Both the position numbers and the translations under genes were made by a program. From Variovorax paradoxus (GTDB lineage: Bacteria > Pseudomonadota > Gammaproteobacteria > Burkholderiales > Burkholderiaceae_C): 64,000 nt of DNA. Shown in pieces: positions 18,068-26,986 of the stretch. Every line of letters begins with the position of its first letter. Position 1 is the stretch's first letter. The DNA lies in NCBI GenBank assembly GCA_016806145.1, contig CP063166.1, forward strand, positions 5,518,001 to 5,582,000, in the 5' to 3' direction. Below the pieces are notes generated by a model that did no database searches, had not been told where the DNA came from, and was given only the letters and a program-made list of their open reading frames with translations.

Positions 18068-18964
18068 ATGTCCCTCATCGCCTCGCTGGGCGCCATCGAG
18101 ATCGGCCTGATATTCGGGCTGGTCGCGCTGGGCGTCTTCATGTCCTTCCGCATCATCAACTTCCCCGACCTCACGGTGGACGGCAGCTTCCCGCTCGGCG
18201 CCGCCGTGGCCGCCACGCTGATCGTGGCCGGCTGGAACCCGGTGGCCGCCACCGCGGTGGCCTGCGTCGCGGGCGCCGTCTCGGGCTGGGTCACGGCCTG
18301 GCTCAACGTGAAGCTCAAGATCATGCAACTGCTCGCGAGCATCCTGGTGATGATCGCGCTCTACTCGATCAACCTGCGCGTGATGGGCAAGCCCAACGTG
18401 GCGCTGATCACCGAGCCCACCGTGTTCAGCATGGCCAGCTTCGGCGGCATGCCCGAGCAGTGGGCCAAGCCGCTGTTGCTGCTGCTGATCGTGATCGCCG
18501 CGAAGATCGTGGTCGACCTGTTCTTCGCCTCCGAGGCCGGCCTGGCGATGCGCGCCACCGGCGGCAATGCGCGCATGGCGCGCGCCCAGGGCATCTCGAC
18601 CGACTTCCACACCATGGCGGGCCTGGCGCTGTCGAACGCGCTGGTGGCACTGGCCGGCGCGCTGTTCGCGCAGAGCCAGGGCACGGCCGACATCTCGATG
18701 GGCGTGGGCACGATCGTGATCGGCCTGGCGGCGGTGATCATCGGCGAGACGCTGATGCCCGCGCGCAGCATGGTGATCACCACGCTGGCCTGCATCCTGG
18801 GGGCGCTGCTCTACCGCTTCTTCATCGCGATGGCGCTGAACACCGACTTCATGGGCCTGCAGGCGCAGGACCTGAACCTGGTGACCGCCGTGCTGGTGGC
18901 CTTCGCGCTGCTGGTGCCTGCCTACAAGCGCAAGCTCGGCGGGCTTTTCAAGGGGAAGAACTGA
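18068..18964 (+). CDS. ABC transporter permease (BPD_transp_2, TrpY-type)
   Basis: 298 residues, strongly hydrophobic with about eight to nine membrane segments, lacking a signal peptide. The family pattern MSFRIINFPDLTVDGSFPLG near residues 27-46 is characteristic of permeases partnering with TrpX-type binding proteins. A second conserved segment is NARMARAQGISTDFHTMAGL (about 165-184). Start ATG 18068 has GGGAG upstream. The stop codon TGA shares its last base with the ATG of the ATPase gene, so they are translationally coupled. Confidence 0.9.
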   Translation: MSLIASLGAIEIGLIFGLVALGVFMSFRIINFPDLTVDGSFPLGAAVAATLIVAGWNPVAATAVACVAGAVSGWVTAWLNVKLKIMQLLASILVMIALYSINLRVMGKPNVALITEPTVFSMASFGGMPEQWAKPLLLLLIVIAAKIVVDLFFASEAGLAMRATGGNARMARAQGISTDFHTMAGLALSNALVALAGALFAQSQGTADISMGVGTIVIGLAAVIIGETLMPARSMVITTLACILGALLYRFFIAMALNTDFMGLQAQDLNLVTAVLVAFALLVPAYKRKLGGLFKGKN

Positions 18965-19758
18965 TGCTGCGCGCCGAACAACTAGAGATGACCTTCAACC
19001 CGGGCACGCCGATCGAGAACCGTGTGCTGCGCGGGCTCGGCCTGGAGATTCCCACCGGCCAGTTCGTCACCGTGATCGGCTCCAACGGCGCCGGCAAGTC
19101 GACCTTCCTCAATGCGGTGAGCGGCGACCTGATCGTCGACAAGGGCCGCATCGAGATCGACGGCAAGGACGTCACGCGGCTCAACGCCTGGCAGCGTTCG
19201 GGCATGGTGGCGCGCGTGTTCCAGGACCCGATGGCAGGCACCTGCGAGGCGCTGACCATCGAGGAGAACATGGCGCTGGCCTGGAAGCGCGGCGAGCGGC
19301 GCGGCCTGGGCCTGTCGCTCAACCGCGGCCTGCGCGAATTGTTCCGCGAGAAGCTGTCGATCCTGAAGCTCGGGCTGGAGAACCGGCTGGCCGACCGCAT
19401 CGGCCTGCTGTCGGGCGGCCAGCGGCAGGCCGTGAGCCTGTTGATGGCCTCGCTCAAGCCCTCGCGCATCCTGCTGCTCGACGAGCACACGGCCGCGCTC
19501 GACCCGAAGACCGCGGCCTTCGTGCTCGAGCTCACCGCGCGCATCGTCGAGGAGAGCAAGCTCACCGCGATGATGGTCACGCACAGCATGCGCCAGGCGC
19601 TGGACTACGGCTCGCGCACGGTGATGCTGCACGAGGGCCAGGTGATCCTCGACGTGGCGGGCCCCGAACGCTCGGGCCTCGACGTGCCCGACCTGCTGCG
19701 CATGTTCGAACAGACGCGCGGCGAGAAGCTCGACGACGACAAGCTGCTCCTGGCATGA
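18964..19758 (+). CDS. ABC transporter ATP-binding protein (TrpZ-type)
   Basis: 264 residues, starting at the ATG that overlaps the permease stop by one base. Walker A GSNGAGKST (about 39-47), Q-loop VARVFQDPMAGTC, signature LSGGQRQAVSL, Walker B ILLLDEHTAALD, and the H-loop MMVTHSMRQAL are intact. Note Glu-His (DEH) rather than DEP after Walker B, common in this subfamily. It energises the preceding permease. Last four bases overlap the following GNAT gene (ATGA). Confidence 0.93.
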   Translation: MLRAEQLEMTFNPGTPIENRVLRGLGLEIPTGQFVTVIGSNGAGKSTFLNAVSGDLIVDKGRIEIDGKDVTRLNAWQRSGMVARVFQDPMAGTCEALTIEENMALAWKRGERRGLGLSLNRGLRELFREKLSILKLGLENRLADRIGLLSGGQRQAVSLLMASLKPSRILLLDEHTAALDPKTAAFVLELTARIVEESKLTAMMVTHSMRQALDYGSRTVMLHEGQVILDVAGPERSGLDVPDLLRMFEQTRGEKLDDDKLLLA

Positions 19759-20255
19759 CCGCTGTGCGCGCGATGCGGCCCGAGGACCTGCAGGCCGTGC
19801 TGGCGATCCAGCTAGCCTGCTACGGCGCGGGCTTCGTCGAGGACGGAGCGCTGATCGTGCGCCGGCTCGCCGCGGCGCCGCGCACCGGCTGGGTGATCGA
19901 GCACGCGGGGCGGGTGGCCGCCTACCTCGCGGCCTATCCCTCGCGCGTGGGCAAGCTCACGGCCCTGCACGGCGACTTCGAGGTGCTGCCCGAGGCACAG
20001 GCCGACGCGCTCTACCTGCACGATCTCGCGGTCGACCCGGCCGCCTCGGGCCATGGCCTGGGACCGGCGCTGGTGCGGCATGCGCTGGCCTTCGCCGACG
20101 CGGCGGGCTGGCGGCGCTCGGCGCTGGTGTCGGTGCAGGCCTCGCTGGGCTTCTGGGAACGGCACGGCTACGCGGTGCATGCGCTGGCCGACGCGGCGCA
20201 GCAGGCGCGCCTGGCGAGCTATCCCGCGCCGGCGCACTACATGGTGCGGGCCTGA
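19755..20255 (+). CDS. GNAT family N-acetyltransferase
   Basis: 166 residues. The acetyl-CoA binding core is visible: LYLHDLAVDPAASGHGLGPALVRHAL (broken here: LHDLAVDP then GHGLGPAL) matches the V-x-P-x-x-x-G-x-G-x-A pattern around 87-110, followed by SVQASLGFWERHGYAV typical of GNAT motif B. Translation is coupled to the ABC ATPase (ATGA overlap), hinting that the substrate may be related to the imported amino-acid-like compound, but the acceptor is unknown. Convergent with the following small membrane gene. Confidence 0.88.
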   Translation: MTAVRAMRPEDLQAVLAIQLACYGAGFVEDGALIVRRLAAAPRTGWVIEHAGRVAAYLAAYPSRVGKLTALHGDFEVLPEAQADALYLHDLAVDPAASGHGLGPALVRHALAFADAAGWRRSALVSVQASLGFWERHGYAVHALADAAQQARLASYPAPAHYMVRA

Positions 20256-20265
20256 AAGCCGCCGC

Positions 20266-20544
20266 TCAGCGCCGCCAGCCGCGCTGCAGCAGCCACTGCA
20301 CGGTGCCGCAGACCACCACCAGCGCGGCATAGCTCGCGATGCGGCCGTCGTGGCCCGTGACCACCAGCCCGGCCAGCAGCACCAGCACGCCAGCTATCGT
20401 ATTGATAGCGAATTGCGCCCATATGGCAGGCGTTCCGGGCTTTCGCGGCATCAGGAAGCGGCCGCACAGCGCGAGCACCCCGGCCACGAAGACGGCCGGC
20501 AGCGCGAAGTTGAGGAGGTGGTTGAGCAGGGCGAGCGCGGACAT
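20266..20544 (-). CDS. Small membrane protein of unknown function
   Basis: 92 residues, with three hydrophobic helices: about 4-27 (LLNHLLNFALPAVFVAGVLA), 45-65 (INTIAGVLVLLAGLVV) and 70-86 (ASYAALVVVCGTVQWLL). A basic loop (RFLMPRKPG) lies between the first two, the C-terminus is RGWRR. I do not recognise a characterised family. The codon use matches its neighbours, so it is probably real. Part of its coding sequence consists of a GCTATC...GATAGC hairpin (20393-20409). It is convergent with the GNAT gene and divergent from hemA. Confidence 0.7.
   Translation of the reverse strand: MSALALLNHLLNFALPAVFVAGVLALCGRFLMPRKPGTPAIWAQFAINTIAGVLVLLAGLVVTGHDGRIASYAALVVVCGTVQWLLQRGWRR
20393..20409. repeat. 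GCTATC...GATAGC hairpin, copy 2, inside a coding region
   Basis: GCTATC (20393-20398), 5-base loop GTATT, GATAGC (20404-20409), lying within the small membrane gene where it encodes part of ...AINTIAG. Resembles the stem-loops at 2378-2394 and 31329-31349. Confidence 0.4.
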
Positions 20545-20636
20545 TCGGCGGGCGGGCAGGAAGGGGCGAAAGCGTCATCCGCCAGCCGCTATGGAGGTCA
20601 TAGACAGCGCGGTGCCGGGACGGGCTCCGCAAATTT

Positions 20637-20651
20637 TATAATCTCGACATG
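20637..20651 (+). promoter_or_regulatory. hemA -10 element six bases before the start codon
   Basis: A perfect TATAAT at 20637-20642 is followed by CTCGAC and then ATG at 20649. With a usual 6-7 base distance from -10 to transcription start, RNA would begin at or next to the A of the ATG, giving a leaderless hemA message. No Shine-Dalgarno is present upstream. A -35 hexamer at the right spacing is weak (TGCCGG near 20613). Confidence 0.5.
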
Positions 20652-21920
20652 TCTGTCTGGGCTCTTGGCTTGAACCACACGACCGCGCCGCTCGATCTGC
20701 GCGGTCGTTTTGCGTTTGCGCTCGACCAGATCGCTCCCACCCTGCAGAGCCTGCGCAGCTCGTTCTCGAGCGGCCGCCACCCGCAGGTCGAGGCCGCCAT
20801 CATCTCGACCTGCAACCGCACCGAGATCTACTGCGCCGCCGACCATGCCGCGATCGACCACACGGTCGGCTGGCTGGCCCAGAGCGGCGGCGTGGCCCCC
20901 GCGCTGCTGCGCTCGCATGCCTACACCCTGCACGACGGCGACGTCGCGCGCCATGCCTTCCGCGTGGCCAGCGGCCTCGATTCGATGGTGCTCGGCGAAG
21001 CCCAGATCCTCGGCCAGATGAAGGACGCGGTGCGCGCCGCCGAAACCGCCGGCGCGCTCGGCAGCACGCTCAACCAGTTGTTCCAGCGTTCGTTCGCGGT
21101 CGCCAAGGAAGTGCGCACCGCCACCGAGATCGGCGCGCACTCGATCAGCATGGCCGCCGCCGCCGTGCGCCTGGCCGGCCAGCTGTTCGAAGACCTGCGC
21201 CAGACGCGCGTGCTGTTCGTCGGCGCCGGCGAGATGATCGACCTCGCGGCCACGCACTTCGCGGCCAAGGAGCCGAAGTCCATCGCCATCGCCAACCGCA
21301 CGCTCGAACGCGGCGAGAAGCTGGCCTCGCGCTTCGGCGGCGAGGCGATGCGGCTGGCCGATTTGCCGGCGCGGCTGGCCGAGTTCGACATCGTCGTGAG
21401 CTGCACCGCGAGCACGCTGCCGATCATCGGCCTGGGCGCCGTGGAACGCGCGCTCAAGTCGCGCAAGCACCGCCCGATGTTCATGGTCGACCTGGCCGTG
21501 CCGCGCGACATCGAGCCCGAGGTGAAGGCGCTCGAGGACATCTACCTCTACACCGTGGACGACCTCGCCCAGGTGGTGCAGCAAGGCCAGGCCAACCGCC
21601 AGGCCGCGGTGGCGCAGGCCGAGGTCATCATCGACGCCGGGGTGCAGAGCTTCATGCACTGGCTGGGCCAGCGCGGCACGGTGCCGCTGATCCAGCAGCT
21701 CAACGCGCAGACCGACGAATGGCGCGCCGCCGAACTGGCGCGCGCGCGCAAGCTGCTCGCCAAGGGCGAATCGGTCGAAGCCGTGCTCGAAGCCCTGTCG
21801 CGCGGGCTCACGCAGAAGATGCTGCATGGCGCGCTGGCCGAGCTGCACGCGGGCGATGCCGCCTCGCGCGAGCAGACGGCGCAGACCATCTCACGCCTGT
21901 TCCTGCGCAAAGAGCGTTAG
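20649..21920 (+). CDS. hemA: Glutamyl-tRNA reductase
   Basis: 423 residues, normal for HemA. Reduces glutamyl-tRNA(Glu) to glutamate-1-semialdehyde with NADPH, first step of C5 tetrapyrrole synthesis. Landmarks: [17 protein letters not shown] at the start, catalytic Cys in [34 protein letters not shown], the NADPH-binding [13 protein letters not shown], and the C-terminal dimerisation helices. A near-consensus TATAAT lies immediately before the start, so it is probably its own transcription unit. prfA follows 188 bases downstream, separated by a long inverted repeat. Confidence 0.97.
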   Translation: MSVWALGLNHTTAPLDLRGRFAFALDQIAPTLQSLRSSFSSGRHPQVEAAIISTCNRTEIYCAADHAAIDHTVGWLAQSGGVAPALLRSHAYTLHDGDVARHAFRVASGLDSMVLGEAQILGQMKDAVRAAETAGALGSTLNQLFQRSFAVAKEVRTATEIGAHSISMAAAAVRLAGQLFEDLRQTRVLFVGAGEMIDLAATHFAAKEPKSIAIANRTLERGEKLASRFGGEAMRLADLPARLAEFDIVVSCTASTLPIIGLGAVERALKSRKHRPMFMVDLAVPRDIEPEVKALEDIYLYTVDDLAQVVQQGQANRQAAVAQAEVIIDAGVQSFMHWLGQRGTVPLIQQLNAQTDEWRAAELARARKLLAKGESVEAVLEALSRGLTQKMLHGALAELHAGDAASREQTAQTISRLFLRKER

Positions 21921-21965
21921 CGACGCTGGCTGGCGTTGTCGTCCGCGCTGAATGAAAGCGGACAT

Positions 21966-22073
21966 CCGAACGCAGAGGGCGCGAAGGTTTCGCGAAGAAC
22001 GCGAAAGAAACCTTCAAAAGATTTTTCTCTCCTTCTGCGGCTTTTGCGAAACCTTCGCGCCCTCTGCGTTCGG
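21966..22073. repeat. 28-bp perfect inverted repeat between hemA and prfA
   Basis: The left arm 21966-21993 and right arm 22046-22073 are exact reverse complements over 28 bases (arm core GAACGCAGAGGGCGCGAAGG), separated by 52 bases. Inside the loop the sequence GAAGGTTT (21983-21990) can also pair with AAACCTTC (22008-22015), giving an alternative hairpin. Total length is 108 bases. The arm text is unlike the flanking codons. Candidates are a mobile palindromic repeat (REP/MITE type) or a transcription attenuator; there are no flanking target duplications I can see and no transposase. Confidence 0.8.
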
Positions 22074-22108
22074 TTTCCGCTCCCGATCCCGCTTTTCCAC
22101 CCTCACCC

Positions 22109-23197
22109 GTGAAGCCTTTTCTCCGCCACCAACTCGAACGCTATGCCGCCCGCCTCGGCGAACTCGACTTCCTGCTCTCGCGCGAGGACATCATGGGCGA
22201 CATGGCGCAGTACCGCACCATCTCGCGCGAACATGCCGAGGTGACGCAGGTGGCCGGCCGCTATGCGCGCTACGTGCAGCGCGAGGCCGACATCGCGGGC
22301 GCGAAGGAGATGCTCGACGACCCCGACATGGCCGAGATGGCCGCGCAGGAGATCGCCGAGGGCGAGGCCGAGCTCACGCAGCTGGAAGACGAGCTGCAGC
22401 GCCTGCTGCTGCCCAAGGACCCCGACGACGCGCGCAATGCCTTCCTCGAAATCCGCGCCGGCACCGGCGGCGACGAATCGGCGCTGTTCGCGGGCGACCT
22501 GCTGCGCATGTACACGCGCTATTGCGAGCGCGCCGGCTGGCGTTGCGAGACCGTGAGCGAAAACGAGAGCGAGCTCGGCGGCTACAAGGAAGTGGTGGTG
22601 CGCATCTCGGGCGACGAGGTGTTCGGCAACCTGCGCTTCGAATCGGGCGGCCACCGCGTGCAGCGCGTGCCGGCCACCGAGACGCAGGGCCGCATCCACA
22701 CCAGCGCCTGCACGGTGGCGGTGCTGGCCGAGCCCGACGAGGCGCAGGCGGTGCAGATCAATCCGGCCGACCTGCGCATCGACACCTACCGCGCCAGCGG
22801 CGCCGGCGGCCAGCACATCAACAAGACCGATTCGGCGGTGCGCATCACGCACATCCCGACCGGCATCGTGGCCGAGTGCCAGGACGACCGCAGCCAGCAC
22901 CGCAACAAGGCCAAGGCGCTGCAGGTGCTGTCGGCGCGGATCCAGGAGAAGGAGCGCAGCGAACGCGCCGCCAAGGACGCCGCGCTGCGCAAGGGCCTGA
23001 TCGGCAGCGGCGACCGCTCCGACCGCATCCGCACCTACAACTTCCCCCAGGGCCGGCTCACCGACCACCGGATCAACCTCACGCTCTACAAGCTGCTCGC
23101 GATCATGGAAGGCGACCTCGGCGACGTGCTCGAGGCGCTGCGCGCGGCGCGCGCGGCCGAGCAGCTGGCCGAGCTCGAGTCGAGCCTGCCCTCATGA
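22109..23197 (+). CDS. prfA: Peptide chain release factor 1
   Basis: 362 residues, starting with GTG at 22109 ([16 protein letters not shown]). Recognises UAA/UAG through the PxT tripeptide, here PAT in [18 protein letters not shown], and triggers hydrolysis through GGQ in [17 protein letters not shown]; both are intact. The GGQ glutamine is the target of PrmC methylation, and prmC is the next gene, overlapping by ATGA. No good Shine-Dalgarno precedes the GTG; the spacer before is occupied by the long inverted repeat. Confidence 0.97.
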   Translation: MKPFLRHQLERYAARLGELDFLLSREDIMGDMAQYRTISREHAEVTQVAGRYARYVQREADIAGAKEMLDDPDMAEMAAQEIAEGEAELTQLEDELQRLLLPKDPDDARNAFLEIRAGTGGDESALFAGDLLRMYTRYCERAGWRCETVSENESELGGYKEVVVRISGDEVFGNLRFESGGHRVQRVPATETQGRIHTSACTVAVLAEPDEAQAVQINPADLRIDTYRASGAGGQHINKTDSAVRITHIPTGIVAECQDDRSQHRNKAKALQVLSARIQEKERSERAAKDAALRKGLIGSGDRSDRIRTYNFPQGRLTDHRINLTLYKLLAIMEGDLGDVLEALRAARAAEQLAELESSLPS

Positions 23198-24045
23198 GCA
23201 CCGAGCCGCTCGCGCCTTCTACCGTGACCCAGGCGCTGGCCGCGGCCGCGCGGCTGGGCGTCGACCGGCTCGATGCCCAGTTGCTGCTGCTGCATGCGCT
23301 GGGCCGGCCGCCGCACGACCGCGCCTGGCTGCTCGCGCACGACACCGACGCGCTGCCCGAGCCGCTGTGGACCGAACTGTCGGCGCGGCTGCTGCGCCGC
23401 CTCGCGGGCGAGCCGGTGGCCTACCTGCTGGGCGAGAAGGAATTCCACGGCCTCGATCTTCGCGTCGACCCGCGCGTGCTGGTGCCGCGGCCCGACACCG
23501 AGACGCTGGTCGACTGGGCGCTGGAATGCCTCGAAGGCCAGGCCGCGCCGCGCGTGCTTGACCTGGGCACCGGCAGCGGCGCGATCGCGCTGGCGCTGCA
23601 GCATGCACGGCCCGACGCACGGGTCGATGCCGTGGATGCCAGTGCCGACGCGCTCGCGGTGGCCCGCGCCAATGCCGAGCGCCTGAAGCTGCCGGTGCGC
23701 TTCGCCCAGGCCGACTGGCTGGCGGGCGCGGCCCCGGGTTACGCGCTGATCGCCAGCAACCCGCCCTACATCGCCGCCGGCGACCCGCACCTGCCGGCGC
23801 TGCAGCACGAGCCCCTCTCGGCGCTGGTGGCCGGCGCCGACGGGCTCGACGACATCCGCCGCATCGTGGCCGACGCGCCCGCGCACCTGGCCGAAGGCGG
23901 CTGGCTGCTGCTGGAGCACGGCCACGACCAGGCTCCCGCCGTGCGGCAGCTGCTGGCCGCCCACGGCTTCGCCGAGGTGCAAAGCCGCGACGACCTGGCA
24001 GGCATCGCGCGCTGCTCGGGCGGAATCCGGCGCACGGTGAAATAA
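23194..24045 (+). CDS. prmC: Release factor glutamine N5-methyltransferase
   Basis: 283 residues from the ATG that overlaps the prfA stop (ATGA). Methylates the GGQ glutamine of RF1/RF2. Landmarks: N-terminal helical domain (about 1-80), [40 protein letters not shown]-binding [15 protein letters not shown] (about 115-129), and the catalytic NPPY in [12 protein letters not shown]. Translational coupling to prfA makes functional sense. Confidence 0.96.
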   Translation: MSTEPLAPSTVTQALAAAARLGVDRLDAQLLLLHALGRPPHDRAWLLAHDTDALPEPLWTELSARLLRRLAGEPVAYLLGEKEFHGLDLRVDPRVLVPRPDTETLVDWALECLEGQAAPRVLDLGTGSGAIALALQHARPDARVDAVDASADALAVARANAERLKLPVRFAQADWLAGAAPGYALIASNPPYIAAGDPHLPALQHEPLSALVAGADGLDDIRRIVADAPAHLAEGGWLLLEHGHDQAPAVRQLLAAHGFAEVQSRDDLAGIARCSGGIRRTVK

Positions 24046-24074
24046 TCCCTCCAGCCTACTTTTCAGGAGCCCCC

Positions 24075-24401
24075 ATGTCCGACGCCCAGCAACGCATCGA
24101 CGACCTCGTCAAATCCAACGAACTCGTGCTCTTCATGAAGGGCAACGCCAGCTTCCCCATGTGCGGCTTCTCGGGCCGCGCGATCCAGATCCTCAAGGCC
24201 GTGGGCGTCGACACCAAGTCGCTCAAGACCGTCAACGTCCTCGAGGACGACGGCATCCGCCAGGGCATCAAGGACTACAGCAACTGGCCCACCATCCCCC
24301 AGCTCTACGTCAAAGGCGAATTCGTCGGCGGCTCGGACATCATGATGGAGATGTACGAATCGGGCGAACTGCAGAAGGTGCTGGCCGGCGACGCTGCCTG
24401 A
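24075..24401 (+). CDS. grxD: Grx4-family monothiol glutaredoxin
   Basis: 108 residues. Active-site CGFS is visible in FPMCGFSGRAIQIL, preceded by VLFMKGNASFP, and followed by NWPTIPQLYVKGEFVGGSDIMMEM, the signature of Grx4-type monothiol glutaredoxins that carry Fe-S clusters with glutathione and BolA. Ribosome site CAGGAG at 24064-24069. Follows prmC by 29 bases; AATAAT near 24042 could be a -10 element. Confidence 0.96.
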   Translation: MSDAQQRIDDLVKSNELVLFMKGNASFPMCGFSGRAIQILKAVGVDTKSLKTVNVLEDDGIRQGIKDYSNWPTIPQLYVKGEFVGGSDIMMEMYESGELQKVLAGDAA

Positions 24402-24414
24402 CCCGGGCCCGGCG

Positions 24415-24930
24415 ATGAGCCACGGCCACGATCATCACGACCACGGGCATCCGCACGACGAGGCTGCGGCCCCGGCGTGGAAGCACGACGGCGTGCGGGT
24501 GATCGCGGCCAACCAGCTCGACGCCAACACCGCCCAGACGCCCGGCATGAACCGGGCCGCGGCGATCAATTTCGCGCGCGTCGGCGCGCAGAAGCTCTGG
24601 GCCGGCACGGTCACCATCCATGCCGACGCCAAGACCGGCGCCCACCACCACGGCCACCTCGAATCGGTGATCTATGTCGTGCGTGGCCGCGCCCGCATGC
24701 GCTGGGGCGAGCAGCTCGAGTTCACGGCCGAGGCCGGACCGGGCGACTTCATCTACGTGCCGCCCTACGTGCCGCACCAGGAAATCAACGCCAGCCCGAC
24801 CGAAGCGCTCGAGTGCGTGCTGTGCCGCAGCGACGGCGAGGCCGTCGCGGTGAACCTCGACATCGAACCGGTCGAGAAGCCCGAGTCGGTGCTGTGGGTC
24901 GACCCGACCCACCCGCACGGCGGGGTCTGA
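24415..24930 (+). CDS. Cupin-domain protein with His-rich N-terminus
   Basis: 171 residues. The first 16 residues contain seven histidines (MSHGHDHHDHGHPHDE), a possible metal-binding tail. The cupin core is clear: motif 1 HHHGHLESVIYVVRGRARM (about 83-101, metal ligands His and Glu) and motif 2 GDFIYVPPYVPHQE (about 112-125). Substrate unknown; stand-alone cupins of this sort are often metal-dependent enzymes or sugar/amino-acid isomerase-like proteins. Starts 13 bases after grxD, so probably cotranscribed. Confidence 0.85.
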   Translation: MSHGHDHHDHGHPHDEAAAPAWKHDGVRVIAANQLDANTAQTPGMNRAAAINFARVGAQKLWAGTVTIHADAKTGAHHHGHLESVIYVVRGRARMRWGEQLEFTAEAGPGDFIYVPPYVPHQEINASPTEALECVLCRSDGEAVAVNLDIEPVEKPESVLWVDPTHPHGGV

Positions 24931-25009
24931 GCACCCATTCGTCCGCGGGCCGCGCCCGTGGCGGGCGCCCGCTGCGCCATGGCACCATCGGGGTCTGCTG
25001 GTGAACACC

Positions 25010-26293
25010 ATGACCCTGACCCAAAGCCTGCTCGTCATTGCGCTCCTGATCGCGCTGAGCGCCTTCTTCTCCCTCGCCGAGATCGCGCTGGCCGCCTCGC
25101 GCCGGCTGCGCCTGCGCCAGATGGCCGACGACGGCGACGCGCGCGCCGACCTCGTGCTGCGCATCCAGGAGCAGCCCGGCTACTACTTCACCGTGGTGCA
25201 GATCGGCCTCAACGCGGTCGCGATCCTCGGCGGCGTGGTCGGCGAAGGCGCGCTGAGCCCCTACTTCGCGCGCCTGTTCACCGGCTGGCTCGGCCCCGAG
25301 GGCGCGCAGAGCGCGGGCTTCCTGTGCTCCTTCGTGACCATCATCGCGGTGTTCCTGGTGTTCGCCGACCTGTTCCCGAAGCGGCTGGGCATGAACGACC
25401 CCGAGCGCCTCGCGGTGCGCATCGCCAAGCCGATGCAGCTGCTGATCACCACCTTCAAGCCGCTGGTGTGGTTGTTCACCGCCTGCACCGACCTGCTGTT
25501 CAAGCTGCTGGGCATGCCGATCGCGCGCGACGACAAGATCACCTCGGCCGACATCCTCGCGATGACCGAGGCCGGCGCGCGCGCCGGCGTGCTCGCGGTG
25601 CGCGAGCAGCAGGTGATCGCCAACGTGTTCGAGCTCGAGACGCGGCTCGTGAGCAGCGTGATGACCGCGCGCGATAGCATCGCCTGGTTCCTGCACGACG
25701 ACCCCGAGTCGGTGCTGCGCGCGCGCATCGTTGCCGAGCCCTTCTCGGCCTATCCGGTGTGCGACGGCGACATCGACCACGTGCTGGGCTATGTCGATGC
25801 CAAGGACATGTTCCAGCGCGTGCTCAGCGGCCAGCCGCTGGCCTTCGATCAGGGGCTGCCGCTGCACAAGGCGCTGGTGATTCCCGACCGGCTGTCGCTG
25901 ACCGAGGTGCTCGAGCAGTTCCAGCAGGCGCATGAAGACTTCGCGATCATCGTCAACGAGTACAGCCTGGTGGTGGGCGTGATCACGCTCAACGACGTGA
26001 TGAGCACGGTGATGGGGGACCTGGTGTCCATGCCCGACGAGGAGCAGATCGTGCGCCGCGACGAGAACTCCTGGCTGATCGACGGCATCACGCCGATCCA
26101 GGACGTGCAGCGTGCGCTGCAGATCGACGAGCTGCCGCATGCCGACGAGTACGAGACGCTCGCGGGCTTCCTGATGGTGATGCTGCGCCGCGTGCCCAAG
26201 CGCACCGACAGCGTGAGCTGGGCGGGCTATACCTTCGAGGTGATGGACGTCGACAGCTACCGCATCGACCAGGTGATGGTCACCAAAACCTGA
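25010..26293 (+). CDS. CNNM/HlyC-CorC-type membrane protein with CBS domains
   Basis: 427 residues from ATG 25010 (an in-frame GTG lies three codons earlier, equally weak ribosome site). Order: DUF21 membrane domain with four helices (about 1-190, LLVIALLIALSAFFSLAEI), a pair of CBS domains (about 205-335, with ELETRLVSSVMTARDSIAW and IIVNEYSLVVGVITLNDVM), and a C-terminal CorC_HlyC domain (about 345-427, WLIDGITPIQDVQ). Members are annotated as hemolysin-family proteins but evidence in related proteins points to Mg2+/Co2+ efflux. Convergent with the transglycosylase gene. Confidence 0.92.
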   Translation: MTLTQSLLVIALLIALSAFFSLAEIALAASRRLRLRQMADDGDARADLVLRIQEQPGYYFTVVQIGLNAVAILGGVVGEGALSPYFARLFTGWLGPEGAQSAGFLCSFVTIIAVFLVFADLFPKRLGMNDPERLAVRIAKPMQLLITTFKPLVWLFTACTDLLFKLLGMPIARDDKITSADILAMTEAGARAGVLAVREQQVIANVFELETRLVSSVMTARDSIAWFLHDDPESVLRARIVAEPFSAYPVCDGDIDHVLGYVDAKDMFQRVLSGQPLAFDQGLPLHKALVIPDRLSLTEVLEQFQQAHEDFAIIVNEYSLVVGVITLNDVMSTVMGDLVSMPDEEQIVRRDENSWLIDGITPIQDVQRALQIDELPHADEYETLAGFLMVMLRRVPKRTDSVSWAGYTFEVMDVDSYRIDQVMVTKT

Positions 26294-26308
26294 TCGCCCG
26301 TACCCGGG

Positions 26309-26986
26309 TCAGGCCGCGGAACGGGCCTTGTCCTGTTCCTTGCGCTCGATCTCGCGGTCGGCCCAGGCCCACAGCCGCTGGTTCGAGAACACCGCGTTCG
26401 GATACGGCGCCTTGCCGCGGCTGCCGTTGTAGCGGCCCAGCGTCAGGAACAGGTCGCCGCTCTCGCGGTCGAGGTAGTGGCGCAGGATCACGCAGCCGAA
26501 GCGCAGGTTGGTCTGCATGTGGAACAGCTTGGCCGGGTCGCTGTCGCCGATCACGCGGGTCCAGAACGGCATGACCTGCATGTAGCCGCGCGCGCCCGCG
26601 CTCGACACGGCGAACTTGCGGAAATTGCTCTCGACCTGGATCAGCCCGAGCACCAGGCTCACCTCGAGCCCCGAGCGCTTGGCCTCGTACCAGACGGTCT
26701 GCAGGAATTCGATGCGCGAGGGCGCGTCGGCGATCTTCTTCTTGAGCCGTTCGCTCATCTCGCCGAGCCAGCGCAGGTAGGTCAGCCGGGCCTCGGTGTT
26801 CGCGAACTGCGGCACCGGCGGTGCCTTGTTGTGGATGGCCGAGCTCAGCGCGGTGCGCACCGAGTCGATCAGCGGCTCCTCGATCTGCGCGCCGGCCAGT
26901 GCGGGGCGCGGCAGCGACAGCGCCGCGAGGGCGCCCGCCGCGGCGCTCAGACAGCGGCGTCGCGAGAAGCCGCCCGTCAGGCTCAT
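26309..26986 (-). CDS. Lytic transglycosylase (SLT family)
   Basis: 225 residues from ATG 26984-26986, which overlaps the proS stop codon (ATGA). Twin-arginine-like signal peptide ([20 protein letters not shown], processed near ALA at about 31). The SLT catalytic domain is visible: the catalytic Glu lies in [19 protein letters not shown] (about 126-144), followed by [10 protein letters not shown] and the C-terminal [15 protein letters not shown]. It cleaves peptidoglycan to 1,6-anhydro products in the periplasm. Translational coupling to proS is unusual functionally but common as an operon accident. Confidence 0.92.
   Translation of the reverse strand: MSLTGGFSRRRCLSAAAGALAALSLPRPALAGAQIEEPLIDSVRTALSSAIHNKAPPVPQFANTEARLTYLRWLGEMSERLKKKIADAPSRIEFLQTVWYEAKRSGLEVSLVLGLIQVESNFRKFAVSSAGARGYMQVMPFWTRVIGDSDPAKLFHMQTNLRFGCVILRHYLDRESGDLFLTLGRYNGSRGKAPYPNAVFSNQRLWAWADREIERKEQDKARSAA

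Noticed and set aside
22008..22045. The loop of the hemA-prfA inverted repeat as a small gene
   Set aside because: Only 52 bases, no start with ribosome site and no coding signal.
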